Shown here: positions 8,302-17,927 of the stretch, piece by piece
How the letters are laid out: every line of letters begins with the position of its first letter
Position numbering within the stretch: the stretch's first letter is position 1
Assembly: GCF_004352915.1 (NCBI RefSeq)
Contig: NZ_SJSY01000062.1
Location: forward strand, 25,588-89,587
DNA length: 64,000 nucleotides
Reading direction: 5' to 3'
From: Flavobacterium zhairuonense
Lineage (GTDB): Bacteria; Bacteroidota; Bacteroidia; Flavobacteriales; Flavobacteriaceae
The notes under the pieces: model-generated
Told to the model about the DNA's origin: nothing
What the model saw: only the letters and a program-made list of their open reading frames with translations
Databases searched by the model: none
Translations under genes and position numbers: made by a program

Positions 8302-8373
8302 CGGCAATTCTCTAAGATTCCTTTCATTTTCTCAAGTACAAAAAGTGCAAAACATTAATTCATTTTATTTTTT

Positions 8374-8381
8374 TAACTTTG
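8374..8381 (+). promoter_or_regulatory. -7 element TAACTTTG for nhaA, which decides the start
   Basis: TAACTTTG overlaps an upstream in-frame TTG at 8379, so that codon would not be transcribed. It points to the ATG at 8427 as the true start, with a leader of about 40 bases. Confidence 0.6.
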
Positions 8382-8426
8382 AAAATACGAGATAAAATCT
8401 TTCACATCTCCAGAAAATCTGATAAA

Positions 8427-9575
8427 ATGAAATTGACCAAGACATTTAACTCCTTTTTTAATAACGAAAAATCAGGAGGATTGCTTTTATTATTTGTGAC
8501 GATCTGTTCACTTTTTTTAGCGAATTCAACTTACTCAACAGAATATATTGCTTTTTGGGAAAAAGATTTGGCCGGTCATTCTATTACGCATTGGATCAAT
8601 GACGGTTTAATGACGATTTTCTTTTTATTGATTGGCTTAGAACTGGAACGCGAAATTTATCATGGCGAATTATCCAATATCAAAAATGCTTCTTTGCCAA
8701 TTATGGCAGCGCTTGGCGGCATGTTAGTTCCTGCAGCGATTTTCTTGGCTTTAAATTTCGGAACAGCAACTCAAAACGGAGCCGGAATCCCTATGGCAAC
8801 TGATATTGCTTTTGCAATTGGGATTTTATCTCTTTTAGGAAAAAAAGTTTCAACGTCATTAAAAGTATTTTTAACTGCTTTGGCCGTAATTGATGATTTA
8901 GGCGCTATTATCGTTATAGCTATTTTTTACACTACCACAATTTCATTTTTGAATCTCGGTATAGCATTAGCCATTTGGGGGCTCTTATTCATTTTAAACC
9001 GGATGAAAATTCACAATTTAATTCCCTATTTAATCGGTGGCATAATTATGTGGTATTTTATGCTAAATTCCGGCATTCATGCTACAATTACCGGAGTAAT
9101 TCTGGCATTTGTAATTCCGTTTGGCGATGGTAGCGAAAATACTTCTTCATATAGATTGCAGCATTTTTTACATAAACCCGTTGCATTTATTATTTTACCA
9201 CTTTTTGCTGTTGCCAATACTTGCATTGCGATAACTCAAGATTGGCACCAAGGCTTAAACCATCCAAATACTTTCGGAATCATTCTTGGATTAGTAATTG
9301 GAAAACCTTTGGGAATTGTTTTATTTTCTTCAATTGGCGTAACAGCCGGTTTGTGTGCTTTGCCAAAAAACCTAAAATGGTCACATCTTTTAGGTGCTGG
9401 AATGTTGGGTGGAATTGGCTTTACAATGTCAATTTTCATTACAATTTTAGCTTTTAAAGACCCTGAAACGATTGTTTTTTCGAAAATTGCAATTCTGATT
9501 GCATCAATGCTTTCCGGAATTTTCGGATTTATTTATTTAAAATATACTTTGAAAAAGAATCAAAAATCAAAATAA
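8427..9575 (+). CDS. nhaA: Na+/H+ antiporter NhaA
   Basis: A 382-residue inner-membrane protein with about twelve helices. NhaA signatures are clear: FFLLIGLELEREI, the ion-binding Asp in ATDIAFAIGILSLLG, the Asp pair in LAVIDDLGAIIVIA, and GIGFTMSIFI near the end. It exchanges Na+ for protons and sets cytoplasmic pH and sodium. An upstream TTG would add 16 residues, but a promoter element overlaps it, so I use the ATG. The next gene starts on the last base of the stop codon (1-base overlap). Confidence 0.93.
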   Translation: MKLTKTFNSFFNNEKSGGLLLLFVTICSLFLANSTYSTEYIAFWEKDLAGHSITHWINDGLMTIFFLLIGLELEREIYHGELSNIKNASLPIMAALGGMLVPAAIFLALNFGTATQNGAGIPMATDIAFAIGILSLLGKKVSTSLKVFLTALAVIDDLGAIIVIAIFYTTTISFLNLGIALAIWGLLFILNRMKIHNLIPYLIGGIIMWYFMLNSGIHATITGVILAFVIPFGDGSENTSSYRLQHFLHKPVAFIILPLFAVANTCIAITQDWHQGLNHPNTFGIILGLVIGKPLGIVLFSSIGVTAGLCALPKNLKWSHLLGAGMLGGIGFTMSIFITILAFKDPETIVFSKIAILIASMLSGIFGFIYLKYTLKKNQKSK

Positions 9576-9874
9576 TGATCGCAAGAATCTGGCACGGAAA
9601 AACAAAAATGGAAGATTATGAAACTTATACCAAGTTTTTGATCGAAACCGCCATTCCCGATTATGAAAAAACCGCAGGATTTGTAAAACTTTCTTTTTTA
9701 AGAAATATCAAAAACAATGAAGGCCATTTCACGCTTATTACTTATTGGAAAAATTGGGAAGTGATAAAAAATTTTGCTGGAGAAAATATTGAAAAAGCGA
9801 AATACTATCCAGAAGATGATGCTTTTCTGTTGGAATTTGAAGAGAATGTCGAACATTTTGACGTTTTTGCTTAA
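9575..9874 (+). CDS. Antibiotic-biosynthesis-monooxygenase-like small protein
   Basis: A 99-residue protein of dimeric alpha-beta barrel (ABM) type: IARIWHGKT at the start, a central FVKLSFLRNI strand, TLITYWKNWEVIKNFAG, and a Tyr/Pro-rich tail. Such proteins include heme or quinol monooxygenases and many of unknown role; no catalytic residue can be assigned. Its ATG shares a base with the nhaA stop codon, so the two are translationally coupled. Confidence 0.68.
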   Translation: MIARIWHGKTKMEDYETYTKFLIETAIPDYEKTAGFVKLSFLRNIKNNEGHFTLITYWKNWEVIKNFAGENIEKAKYYPEDDAFLLEFEENVEHFDVFA

Positions 9875-9886
9875 CAAGAACATATC

Positions 9887-10285
9887 ATGAAAAAAAACAG
9901 ATTTTTATTCCTCTTTTTTATAACCTTGATTATTCTAATTGGAGGCATCACCTTTTACAAGACAATAATTAAATCTGAAGATCGTGAATGTGGTTTTAAA
10001 AGCCCGAAACAATTCAACCAAAAACCTTTAACACTCAACCAACGAAAAGGAAGGGAAGTATTTAATTCTAATTGCGCCGCTTGCCATAAATTGAATTCAA
10101 AATCCACAGGACCTGCACTTAGCGAAGTTGATTCTATTGTTTTTGTCAACTGGCTCACAAACAAAAAACATAAAATTGATAGCTCTAAAGTAGAAATATT
10201 GGCAATTGATTATCATAAAACAATGTTTTCAAAAACTTTAAACAGTGACGAAGTGGGCTTTTTGATTGATTATATCAAACATTAA
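9887..10285 (+). CDS. Membrane-anchored mono-heme c-type cytochrome
   Basis: A 132-residue protein with an N-terminal membrane anchor (about 5-27) and one heme c site, CAACHK, followed by TGPALSEVD as in class I cytochromes. A late Met in YHKTMFS is the probable sixth heme ligand. It probably acts in electron transfer on the periplasmic side. It starts 12 bases after the ABM-like gene and is likely in one operon with nhaA. Confidence 0.85.
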   Translation: MKKNRFLFLFFITLIILIGGITFYKTIIKSEDRECGFKSPKQFNQKPLTLNQRKGREVFNSNCAACHKLNSKSTGPALSEVDSIVFVNWLTNKKHKIDSSKVEILAIDYHKTMFSKTLNSDEVGFLIDYIKH

Positions 10286-10309
10286 CTTTAACTGTTTACA
10301 GTAGCAAAA

Positions 10310-10609
10310 TTATCTTGTGGGATATTTTTCAGGATTCTGTGAAGTATGAAAAACAGCATTTAAAAATACCTTTTTCGACAATTCATCTACAATAAAAAAT
10401 GCGATGTATGGAAATTTTTGAAATGGCAGATAACGATAATTGTTATCGTGGAATTGATAAAAAGGATTTATCTGTAATGCTTTATAAACTTTTTTGTAGT
10501 CATTAAGAAAGTCTAATGCCACTTTTTTACTGACTTTCAAAATATAATACTCAAGAGCTTCTTCAATATTTTTTACTGCAATTGGAGAAACAATAATCTT
10601 ATAGTTCAT
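10310..10609 (-). CDS. RelE/ParE-family toxin (second module)
   Basis: A 99-residue ParE/RelE-fold protein: MNYKIIVSPIAVKNIEEALEYY helix, a middle HDNNYRYLPFQKFPYIAFFIVD strand pair and a final FHTSQNPEKY, a common ending in Bacteroidota toxins. It shares only general pattern with the toxin at 1755, so they look like separate acquisitions. It overlaps its antitoxin gene by 11 bases. Confidence 0.82.
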   Translation of the reverse strand: MNYKIIVSPIAVKNIEEALEYYILKVSKKVALDFLNDYKKVYKALQINPFYQFHDNNYRYLPFQKFPYIAFFIVDELSKKVFLNAVFHTSQNPEKYPTR

Positions 10610-10826
10610 ATTTCTTCTTTAAGTCAGTATAAATTGATTCCGCATCTGTGTAAAGGCTTTTATCTGAATTCAATTGACTATTCAAAATCTCTTGTTGCTC
10701 ATCAGATAATTCATAAGGCTTTACATTTGCAATCTCAAATTTGATCTTTAGTGATTTCATAAAAGCTTTTACAGCTTCAATTTGAGAAGCATCCTCGGTA
10801 TATGCTGTGATGTTAATTGCTTGCAT
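10599..10826 (-). CDS. Antitoxin, DUF2683-like
   Basis: A 75-residue protein. The first half (AINITAYTEDASQIEAVKAFMKSLKIKFEI) is typical of DUF2683-type Bacteroidota antitoxins; the second half is an acidic helix ending in YTDLKKKYEL that would bind the toxin. The overlap with the toxin gene supports a type II pair. Upstream lie a TAACTTTG promoter element and a repeated GTTAATCAA motif that could be its operator. Confidence 0.78.
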   Translation of the reverse strand: MQAINITAYTEDASQIEAVKAFMKSLKIKFEIANVKPYELSDEQQEILNSQLNSDKSLYTDAESIYTDLKKKYEL

Positions 10827-10830
10827 GATA

Positions 10831-10860
10831 TTGATTAACTAAAGTTGATTAACAAAGTTA
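10831..10860 (-). promoter_or_regulatory. Promoter and possible operator of the second toxin-antitoxin operon
   Basis: TTGATTAAC occurs at 10831-10839 and 10845-10853 (14 bases apart), directly downstream of a minus-strand TAACTTTG element at 10853-10860. A repeat at the transcription start fits autorepression by an antitoxin; this is inference. Confidence 0.5.
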
Positions 10861-11047
10861 AAACATAAAGCCTAACTTTCATGTTAATTTTTCTCAAACA
10901 AAATTCCAACTGAAATACTTTCTAGAATTTCTTATGAAATGCTTCATTATTCAGCGTAACAAAAATAAGTACTTTTCAAAAACAAAGAATTCCAAATCCC
11001 AATTAGAAATTTGGAATTTGGAATTTGATATTTTAAAAATTAAAATT

Positions 11048-11833
11048 TTATTTCAACAATCCTTTGATTTGCTTCAAAGAAGTTTTGATTCCTTTTATCA
11101 AAGACGAACTGAAACCATTGTGTTCCATTTCATTCAAACCGACAATTGTACAACCCTGCGGCGTTGTTACACGATCGATCAATTGTTCAGGGTGCACTTT
11201 CTCTTCTAACAACATTTTTGCAGCTCCTTTTGCTGTTTGTGCTGCTATTGCCAAAGCGGTATTCGAATCGAATCCGATTTCGATTCCGGCCTGCATAGAA
11301 GCACGTATATAGCGCAATGCATAAGCTGTCCCGCATGCACCTAAAACAGTTGCCGCGTCCATTAATTTTTCATCAATAACTGGAGCTGTTCCCAAATCCT
11401 TAAATAAATCTACAATTGGCAACGCTTCTTGGCGGTCTGTTTCCGGAAAAGAAATACAAGTTGCTGATTCTCCAAATTGCGCAGCAATATTTGGCATGAT
11501 ACGCACAACCGGAAATTCATTATTTGTCTTATCCTGAAGCATGTCTAAAGACAATCCGCTCACTGCAGATGCAATTGTTTTATTTTTAACTACGGGAAGA
11601 ATTTCAGCTAAAACCGTATCAACCTGATAAGGCTTTATTGTCAAAATCACAACATCAGCTTCCTGAATATTGTGTTTATTATCATTAGACACTGTAATTC
11701 CATATTCAGATAAATATTGAATACTGGCAATGTTTCTTCTTGTTACGGTAACTTGGTTGTTTTTTGAAAATTTAGCAATTCCCAAGGCAATAGAAACCCC
11801 AAGGTTTCCTCCCCCAATTATATGTACATTCAT
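11048..11833 (-). CDS. proC: Pyrroline-5-carboxylate reductase
   Basis: A 261-residue enzyme that reduces pyrroline-5-carboxylate to proline with NAD(P)H. The Rossmann motif is at the N-terminus (IIGGGNLGVSIALGI), followed by ILTIKPYQV, VRIMPNIAAQFGES and the C-terminal dimer domain (LGACGTAYALRYI, TPQGCTIVGLNEME). Length is normal. A TTCCAAAT-rich hairpin lies just after its stop (10985-11030). Confidence 0.92.
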   Translation of the reverse strand: MNVHIIGGGNLGVSIALGIAKFSKNNQVTVTRRNIASIQYLSEYGITVSNDNKHNIQEADVVILTIKPYQVDTVLAEILPVVKNKTIASAVSGLSLDMLQDKTNNEFPVVRIMPNIAAQFGESATCISFPETDRQEALPIVDLFKDLGTAPVIDEKLMDAATVLGACGTAYALRYIRASMQAGIEIGFDSNTALAIAAQTAKGAAKMLLEEKVHPEQLIDRVTTPQGCTIVGLNEMEHNGFSSSLIKGIKTSLKQIKGLLK

Positions 11834-11946
11834 ACTGCTTGGCTTTAATTTATTTTTGGCTGATTAACAGTCTGTTTTTTCGGCTACAAATTACATAGAA
11901 TTTAAAGATTTTAAATCACTGTAATCTATTAATTTGTGCCAAAAAT

Positions 11947-13296
11947 CTAAAATCCAAGAATCATTTTTGCTACTCCAAAGTAGAGCATAATTCCAAAAAC
12001 GTCATTTGTTGTTGTGATAAACGGACCCGTTGCAATTGCAGGATCGATTTTATTTTTATGAAGAAACAAGGGCACAAGTGTTCCTAAAGTCGCTGCAAAT
12101 AAAATCACCACAATCATAGAAATCGAAATCGCCAATCCAACAGAGTACTGTCCATACATAAGCGAATGATATCCTAAAAGAAGAAAAGAAATAATACTTC
12201 CTGAAATCATCGAAACTGTAAGTTCCTTGCTGAAATAACTGCGACTAAATTCTTTTAATGTTCCATTAGCCAAACCTTGCACAACAATTGCCGAAGCCTG
12301 AACGCCAATATTTCCAGCTGTTGCCGAAAGTAAAGGCACAAAAATAATTAAAGTTGAATATTTCTGGAAAGCGCTTTCATTGTCTTTCAACACAAATGAA
12401 GCTACAATTTCAATCACCATTCCAATTAAAAGCCATGGCAAACGTGCTTTTGTCAATTCAAGAACACTGTCATTACTTTCAATGTCCTGCGTAATACCCG
12501 CTGCCAACTGGTAATCTTTATCGGCTTCTTCCTTGATCACGTCAACGATATCATCGATGGTGATTCTTCCCACCAAACGACCAAGCTCATCAACAACTGG
12601 AATTGCCTCCAAATCGTATTTTTGCATAATACGCGCTACCTCAACATCTTCGGTATCAACATTTACAAAATTCAATTTTCGGATATAGACATCGCCAATT
12701 TGAGTTTTTGTAGAAGAAGTCAGCAAATCCTTAAGAGATAATCTTCCTTTTAACCTATTTTCATCGTCAACAACATAGATAGAATGAACCCTTGAAACGT
12801 TCTCGGCTTGAATACGCATTTCTTTGACGCAAGTCAAGACATTCCAATTTTCATTGACTTTTACAAGCTCTTTACCCATCAAACCACCCGCTGTGTTTTC
12901 GTCATAGCGCAATAATTCAACGATGTCTTTTGCGTGTTCAACATCTACTAACTCCGAGATTACTTCCGCTTTAATATCTTGCGAAAGCTCAGCGATAATA
13001 TCGGCAGCATCGTTTGTTTCAAGCTCATCAAGCTCTTCGGCGATTTCTTTAGGCGAAAGTCGGCTTAAGATGTTTTCACGAAGATCTTCTTCTAATTCAA
13101 GAAGAATTTCGGCTGTTTTGTCACTATCTAAAACCTTGAAAATATAAGTTGCTTCGTCAAAATCTAATTCTTCTAGAATTTCGGCGATATCAGCATGGTG
13201 AAGGTCATTAAGTAAAATTTCAAGTTCGTTGTCATTTTTCTTAACGATTAGTTCCTCTAATTGGTGGATAAATTCTTTGCTAACTTTGAACTCCAT
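11947..13296 (-). CDS. mgtE: Magnesium transporter MgtE
   Basis: A 449-residue Mg2+ channel of normal length. An acidic helical N domain (about 1-130) carries repeated [13 protein letters not shown] motifs. Two CBS domains follow (about 130-255; [19 protein letters not shown] and [23 protein letters not shown]), then a C-terminal five-helix pore (about 280-449; [35 protein letters not shown]). The first codons overlap the end of rsmA by 17 bases, so the two are co-transcribed. Confidence 0.94.
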   Translation of the reverse strand: MEFKVSKEFIHQLEELIVKKNDNELEILLNDLHHADIAEILEELDFDEATYIFKVLDSDKTAEILLELEEDLRENILSRLSPKEIAEELDELETNDAADIIAELSQDIKAEVISELVDVEHAKDIVELLRYDENTAGGLMGKELVKVNENWNVLTCVKEMRIQAENVSRVHSIYVVDDENRLKGRLSLKDLLTSSTKTQIGDVYIRKLNFVNVDTEDVEVARIMQKYDLEAIPVVDELGRLVGRITIDDIVDVIKEEADKDYQLAAGITQDIESNDSVLELTKARLPWLLIGMVIEIVASFVLKDNESAFQKYSTLIIFVPLLSATAGNIGVQASAIVVQGLANGTLKEFSRSYFSKELTVSMISGSIISFLLLGYHSLMYGQYSVGLAISISMIVVILFAATLGTLVPLFLHKNKIDPAIATGPFITTTNDVFGIMLYFGVAKMILGF

Positions 13297-14065
13297 CGGC
13301 TTCTATTTTTTGAGTCAAAACAATAAATTCCTCAACGCTAAGCTGTTCGGGACGTTTATCAAAGATAGTGTCTTCTCGCAGATTATCTGATAAATTTAAT
13401 GTTTTCAAACTGTTACGTAATGTTTTTCGTCTTTGTTGAAAAGCTGTTTTTACAACCGTAAAAAACAACTTTTCACCACACGGAAGGCTATAATCTTCCT
13501 TTCGGGTCATTTTCATCACACCCGACTTGACCTTGGGCGGAGGAATAAAAACATTTTCGTTTACAGTAAACAAATACTCAGTATCATAGAAAGCCTGTGA
13601 CAACACAGACAAGATTCCGTAGGTTTTTGATCCTTTTTTCTCGCAGATTCGCTCTGCAACTTCCTTTTGAAACATTCCAGAAAATTCTGGAATCTGATCT
13701 CTAAATTCTAATGTTCTAAAAACAATCTGAGATGAGATGTTATAAGGGAAGTTACCAATAATGGCGAACTGTTTGTTCTCGTAAACCTGATTTATATTGT
13801 ATTTCAGGAAGTCTTCTGAAATAATTTTGTCTTTTAACTTTGGGTAATTTGCATCTAAATACGCTACAGATTCAGTATCGATCTCGATTACTCGTGTTGT
13901 GATTGGCTTATCAAGCAAGTATTTAGTAAGCACACCCATCCCTGGTCCTATTTCTAAAACCTCATCATATCCTTTTAGACTCAAAGTATCGGCAATTGCT
14001 TTTGCGATACTTTCGTCTTTAAGGAAATGCTGTCCTAAATGTTTTTTGGCTTTTACTTTTTCCAT
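13280..14065 (-). CDS. rsmA: 16S rRNA dimethyladenosine transferase RsmA (KsgA)
   Basis: A 261-residue SAM-dependent methyltransferase that dimethylates two adjacent adenines in 16S rRNA helix 45. Motifs: KKHLGQHFL at the N-terminus, [12 protein letters not shown] (SAM), [11 protein letters not shown] (catalytic) and [12 protein letters not shown]. An upstream in-frame ATG at 14095 would add ten basic residues, but a TACTTTTG promoter element at 14093-14100 overlaps it, so the ATG at 14065 is preferred. mgtE follows with overlap. Confidence 0.94.
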   Translation of the reverse strand: MEKVKAKKHLGQHFLKDESIAKAIADTLSLKGYDEVLEIGPGMGVLTKYLLDKPITTRVIEIDTESVAYLDANYPKLKDKIISEDFLKYNINQVYENKQFAIIGNFPYNISSQIVFRTLEFRDQIPEFSGMFQKEVAERICEKKGSKTYGILSVLSQAFYDTEYLFTVNENVFIPPPKVKSGVMKMTRKEDYSLPCGEKLFFTVVKTAFQQRRKTLRNSLKTLNLSDNLREDTIFDKRPEQLSVEEFIVLTQKIEADGVQS

Positions 14066-14092
14066 TTTCTTACCTGTTTTGCCACGAGGCTG

Positions 14093-14124
14093 CAAAAGTA
14101 TTCTTTTTAAATCAAAGGCTCAAA
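14093..14124 (-). promoter_or_regulatory. Promoter for rsmA-mgtE
   Basis: On the minus strand TTTG (14121-14124), a 20-base spacer and TACTTTTG (14093-14100) match the Bacteroidota -33/-7 consensus. Confidence 0.65.
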
Positions 14125-14261
14125 GCTTATTCTTTTTTTTTTGCCACAAAGGCACCAAGACATAAAGCTTTATGCTTTTTTGGCCACGAATTCCACAAAT
14201 TATCACAAATTATGAATATAATCATCCTCATAATTCGTCAAATCTGCAATCTACATTTTTA

Positions 14262-14573
14262 TTAATGTTCTGAAATAACCTCCAATTCTGTTCTAAAAGA
14301 AAGCATTTTATCTGCAAACAATTCTAAAGCTTCTCTGTCAAACTTCGGTTGATCTTCTAGATAATATTTTTCCAACGTTTCCTTGCTGTCCGTTGTATAT
14401 TGCACCGAATATGTTATACCGCCCATTTCTTCTTCAACCAAAACCTTTACAATTCGTGCAGATGAAAATTTTTGCGTAGCCAGAATTTCTGGAATATGTT
14501 TTTCCTGCATCCATTTCAACCATTGGTCGTGAGCGCTTTCGTGTATATTGGTGGTGATGTTGTAAATAATCAT
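14262..14573 (-). CDS. DUF4286 family protein
   Basis: A 103-residue cytosolic protein with a ferredoxin-like pattern: IIYNITTNIHESAHDQWLKWM, HIPEIL, GGITYSVQYTTDSKETLEKYY. It matches the Bacteroidota DUF4286 family, whose function is unknown. It sits in the serS, TPR, rsmA, mgtE neighbourhood, all in one direction. A period-8 CTAAG array lies right upstream (14581-14617). Confidence 0.75.
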   Translation of the reverse strand: MIIYNITTNIHESAHDQWLKWMQEKHIPEILATQKFSSARIVKVLVEEEMGGITYSVQYTTDSKETLEKYYLEDQPKFDREALELFADKMLSFRTELEVISEH

Positions 14574-14580
14574 TTTTTTT

Positions 14581-14617
14581 TTAAGGTTCTGAGATTCTAA
14601 GGTTCTAAGGTTCTAAG
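14581..14617. repeat. Period-8 word array (CTAAG)
   Basis: Word starts fall at 14581 (TTAAG), 14589 (CTGAG), 14597, 14605 and 14613 (CTAAG), an exact spacing of 8. It lies between the DUF4286 gene start and the TPR gene end. Confidence 0.85.
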
Positions 14618-14712
14618 TTTTTCTTACTAGACGCTTAAAAGCAAATCATCCTATTATTAATTCTTTTAATTTATTCAATTAAACGGTTAAACGAATAACC
14701 GATTAAATCAAA

Positions 14713-16494
14713 TCACAAATTCTTGTCTCCTCTTAATTCTCTATATTTTTTTCTGGCATCAACAAAGTAAATACTGTCTTGATGATTGAAAATTACCTTT
14801 TCATACAAAGGTTTTGCTTTTTCGATATCGTGAAGTTCATCGCTGTAAATTTCTGCTGAAAAAAACAATGCTTCATCAACATAAATTCCATCTCCATGAT
14901 GGTCTATGATTTGCTGATATTGGCTTAAAGCCGAATTATAATCTTTCAGGCTTTCGTATATTTTTCCTAAACGCAACATTGTAACGGCTTCAATTTCCTG
15001 TCCTTTAAAGGTTTTCAAGATATTCTGAAACTGTGTAATAGCTTCTTGCTTTTTATTCTGATAAATTAAAAAATCGGCTTTAGCGAATTGTTTCAATGCT
15101 GTTTGCGTCGAATCGGCCACGGTATTGTCGTTTATCAGTAAAAAATACTCAAGAGCGTCGTTTGCAATCAATTGCGTGTTAGCCGACTTTAATTCTTTAA
15201 ACTGTTTTAAAGCCCATTCAAAATCGGTTTTATAATAACTTGTTTTTGCCGCTTTCAAACTTGCTTCATGCGCCATGACATCATTTTTCAAATCCAGTTG
15301 AATCTGGGAATAATAAATCAACGCCTGATTGAATTTTTCCTGCAAAAGCAAAATATCCCCCAATTCCATTTTAGCATCTGCTTGCTGATAATCGTTTAAA
15401 TTGAGTTCCAAAGCATGTTTGACAATCGCAATACCTTCTTCTGGGTTTTTCAAGTTAAACGCCGCAAAATGTGCCTTAATTAGCTGTAAAGATAAAGTAA
15501 AAGGAGTTGTTCCATAAGTTGTAAGCAATTGTTGCAACTCAGCATCAATTGCCGGATAATCTTTTTCTTGTGCTTTGTCAATTTTGATTTGCATCAAATA
15601 GGCATTTGACTGAATCAACAAATCCTGATCTTTAGTATTTTGAAGAATGAAGTTTAAGATTTCCGAAGCGGTTTCATCATCATCTTCATTCATTGCAAAC
15701 TGACTTAGGTTTATTATGCTTGAAAGCGATTCAGGTTCGCGTTTGTAAATCGCTTTTTCTTGAATAAACGCTTTTCCAAATTCTTTCTGTTGTACATAAA
15801 ACCAGCTCAAATAATGATTCCAAAACACATCTTGATCTTTTTGTGTTTTTAAAATCAAAGCTTTTCGCATGGCATCTTTAAAAGCAGTATTATCTGTTTC
15901 ACCATTCATAAAACGAGATAATTGCGTTTGGATCAAATTTGCATTTTGCGGATTTCTATAGGATTCGTTCAACAACAGATCAATCATTTCATCTGTTTTA
16001 CCCAATTGCCCGTACAACATTCCAATTTGAAAATTAAAATTGTAATTCGGCTGCATCTGCATTGCGGTTTGATATGCCTTTAAAGCATACTCCAACAATA
16101 CTTTTTTCTCAAACGAATTTCCAATTCCGTAAACATCATTTGGATTTACTTTGATTTTTTCTATTGCCTGATCGTAATAATTTCGGGCTTTAGACTCGTT
16201 TTTCTGAAGTTGGTAATTGTATCCCAATTCCACCAAAAAAACGCCTTGTTTATATTTGCTATAACGATCCAAAATTGCTTTTTCGGCAACCTGAAATTGC
16301 TGCAATTGCTGATAGCAGTCAATAGTTCTTAAAAAATATTGGGTATTTGAAGGCGCACTATTCAAGAGCTCTTCATAACTGACTTTTGCTTTTTCAAAAT
16401 CGCCTTTATCGTAGTAATATTGAGCCAATTGCTCATTTTGGGCGAATGCAAAACCAGACCACAACAAAACGATATAGATAAAGATGTTTTTCAT
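14713..16494 (-). CDS. Secreted TPR-repeat protein
   Basis: A 593-residue protein with a cleavable signal peptide (about 1-18, ending FAFAQ), then tetratricopeptide repeats along its whole length (for example LAQYYYDKGDFEKAKVSYEE, and MLRLGKIYESLKDYNSALSQ near the end). It is probably a periplasmic scaffold. No enzymatic motif is visible and partners are unknown. It is followed by the DUF4286 gene and preceded by serS. Confidence 0.82.
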   Translation of the reverse strand: MKNIFIYIVLLWSGFAFAQNEQLAQYYYDKGDFEKAKVSYEELLNSAPSNTQYFLRTIDCYQQLQQFQVAEKAILDRYSKYKQGVFLVELGYNYQLQKNESKARNYYDQAIEKIKVNPNDVYGIGNSFEKKVLLEYALKAYQTAMQMQPNYNFNFQIGMLYGQLGKTDEMIDLLLNESYRNPQNANLIQTQLSRFMNGETDNTAFKDAMRKALILKTQKDQDVFWNHYLSWFYVQQKEFGKAFIQEKAIYKREPESLSSIINLSQFAMNEDDDETASEILNFILQNTKDQDLLIQSNAYLMQIKIDKAQEKDYPAIDAELQQLLTTYGTTPFTLSLQLIKAHFAAFNLKNPEEGIAIVKHALELNLNDYQQADAKMELGDILLLQEKFNQALIYYSQIQLDLKNDVMAHEASLKAAKTSYYKTDFEWALKQFKELKSANTQLIANDALEYFLLINDNTVADSTQTALKQFAKADFLIYQNKKQEAITQFQNILKTFKGQEIEAVTMLRLGKIYESLKDYNSALSQYQQIIDHHGDGIYVDEALFFSAEIYSDELHDIEKAKPLYEKVIFNHQDSIYFVDARKKYRELRGDKNL

Positions 16495-16530
16495 ATTTCA
16501 GTTTTTAATGTGGGATTTTTGAAATTAGTA

Positions 16531-16562
16531 AAACCTAACAGCTTTTTAAAACTGTTAGGTTT
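16531..16562 (-). terminator. Terminator after serS
   Basis: An 11-bp perfect stem (AAACCTAACAG with CTGTTAGGTTT) with a 10-base loop. It separates serS from the TPR gene on the minus strand. Confidence 0.7.
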
Positions 16563-16580
16563 ATCTAAGTTACTAAAAAA

Positions 16581-17852
16581 TTAGTTTATAATATCAAAAC
16601 CACAATAAGGACGCAATACTTCTGGAATTACGATTCCTTCCGGCGTTTGGTAATTTTCTAAAATTCCGGCCAAAACTCTAGGCAAAGCCAATGAACTTCC
16701 GTTTAATGTATGCGCCAATTGGTTTTTTCCATCTTTGTCTTTGAAACGTAATTTCAAGCGGTTTGCTTGGAAAGTTTCGAAGTTAGAAACAGAACTAATT
16801 TCTAACCAACGATCTTGCGCTGTAGAAAACACTTCAAAATCATAAGTCAAAGCCGATGTGAATCCCATATCGCCTCCGCAAAGACGTAAGATTCTGTATG
16901 GCAATTTTAATTCCTGCAAAATGTTTTTTACGTGTTCTACCATTCCATCCAAAGCCTCGTATGATTTTTCAGGATGCTCGATGCGTACAATTTCAACTTT
17001 GTCAAATTGGTGCAAACGGTTTAATCCGCGTACGTGCGCTCCATAAGAACCTGCTTCACGACGGAAACATGGCGTATAAGCAGTCTGTAAAACTGGCAAT
17101 TCGCTTTCATTTAAAATCACATCGCGGAATAAATTCGTAACTGGAACCTCAGCAGTTGGAATTAAATATAAATCATCAACTGTTGCATGATACATTTGTC
17201 CTTCTTTGTCTGGCAATTGTCCTGTTCCGTAGCCAGAAGCTTCATTTACCAAATGAGGAACTTGAACTTCATTATATCCTGCAACTGTATTTTTATCTAA
17301 AAAATAATTGATTAAAGCACGTTGTAAACGAGCTCCTTTTCCTTTGTAAACAGGAAAACCAGCGCCAGTAATTTTTACACCAAGCTCAAAATCTATAATA
17401 TCATATTTTTTCACCAATTCCCAGTGTGGTTGTGCGCCTTCGTGCAAAACCGGAATTTCTCCTTCTTGAAAAACATTCAAATTGTCATCTGGAGTTTTTC
17501 CTTCAGGAACAATATCAGCAGGCAAATTTGGTAAAGTGTACAGTTTATTTGTTAGCTCAACAGCAAGTGCTTCGGCTTTTTCGCCAAGTTCTTTGCTTTT
17601 TTCTTTTAATGAAACTGTTTTTTCTTTTAAGATTGCAGCTTTAGCTTTCTCTCCAGCTTTCATCAATTCGCCAATATCTTTGGATAATTTATTAGATTCA
17701 GATAAAACATTGTCCAATTCTACTTGCACAGCACGACGGTTTTCATCTAATTGCACCACCTCTTCAACAACGCTTTTAGCATCGATATTTCGTTTTGCTA
17801 AAGCCTTGATTACTTTCTCTTGATTCTCTCTAATAAATGCGATTTGTAACAT
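16581..17852 (-). CDS. serS: Seryl-tRNA synthetase
   Basis: A 423-residue class II synthetase charging tRNA-Ser. The N-terminal long coiled-coil arm (about 1-115) carries alternating Lys/Glu. The catalytic core has motif 2 (PCFRREAGSYG), EISSVSNFETFQANRL and motif 3 (LNGSSLALPRVLAGILEN). Full length; own promoter and terminator. Confidence 0.96.
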   Translation of the reverse strand: MLQIAFIRENQEKVIKALAKRNIDAKSVVEEVVQLDENRRAVQVELDNVLSESNKLSKDIGELMKAGEKAKAAILKEKTVSLKEKSKELGEKAEALAVELTNKLYTLPNLPADIVPEGKTPDDNLNVFQEGEIPVLHEGAQPHWELVKKYDIIDFELGVKITGAGFPVYKGKGARLQRALINYFLDKNTVAGYNEVQVPHLVNEASGYGTGQLPDKEGQMYHATVDDLYLIPTAEVPVTNLFRDVILNESELPVLQTAYTPCFRREAGSYGAHVRGLNRLHQFDKVEIVRIEHPEKSYEALDGMVEHVKNILQELKLPYRILRLCGGDMGFTSALTYDFEVFSTAQDRWLEISSVSNFETFQANRLKLRFKDKDGKNQLAHTLNGSSLALPRVLAGILENYQTPEGIVIPEVLRPYCGFDIIN

Positions 17853-17892
17853 AGCTTGTTTTTTATAACTATTGTATTTTTTATAACGGAAG

Positions 17893-17927
17893 CAAATTTA
17901 AGCAAATGTTTGGTAAGATTACCACAA
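17893..17927 (-). promoter_or_regulatory. Promoter for serS
   Basis: Minus strand: TTTG (17924-17927), a 23-base spacer and TAAATTTG (17893-17900), 41 bases upstream of the serS ATG. Confidence 0.6.

Noticed and set aside
1755..10826. The two toxin-antitoxin pairs as ends of a genomic island
   Set aside because: Genes between them (OmpA, xth, olsF, nhaA) look like ordinary chromosomal genes and there is no integrase or direct repeat.
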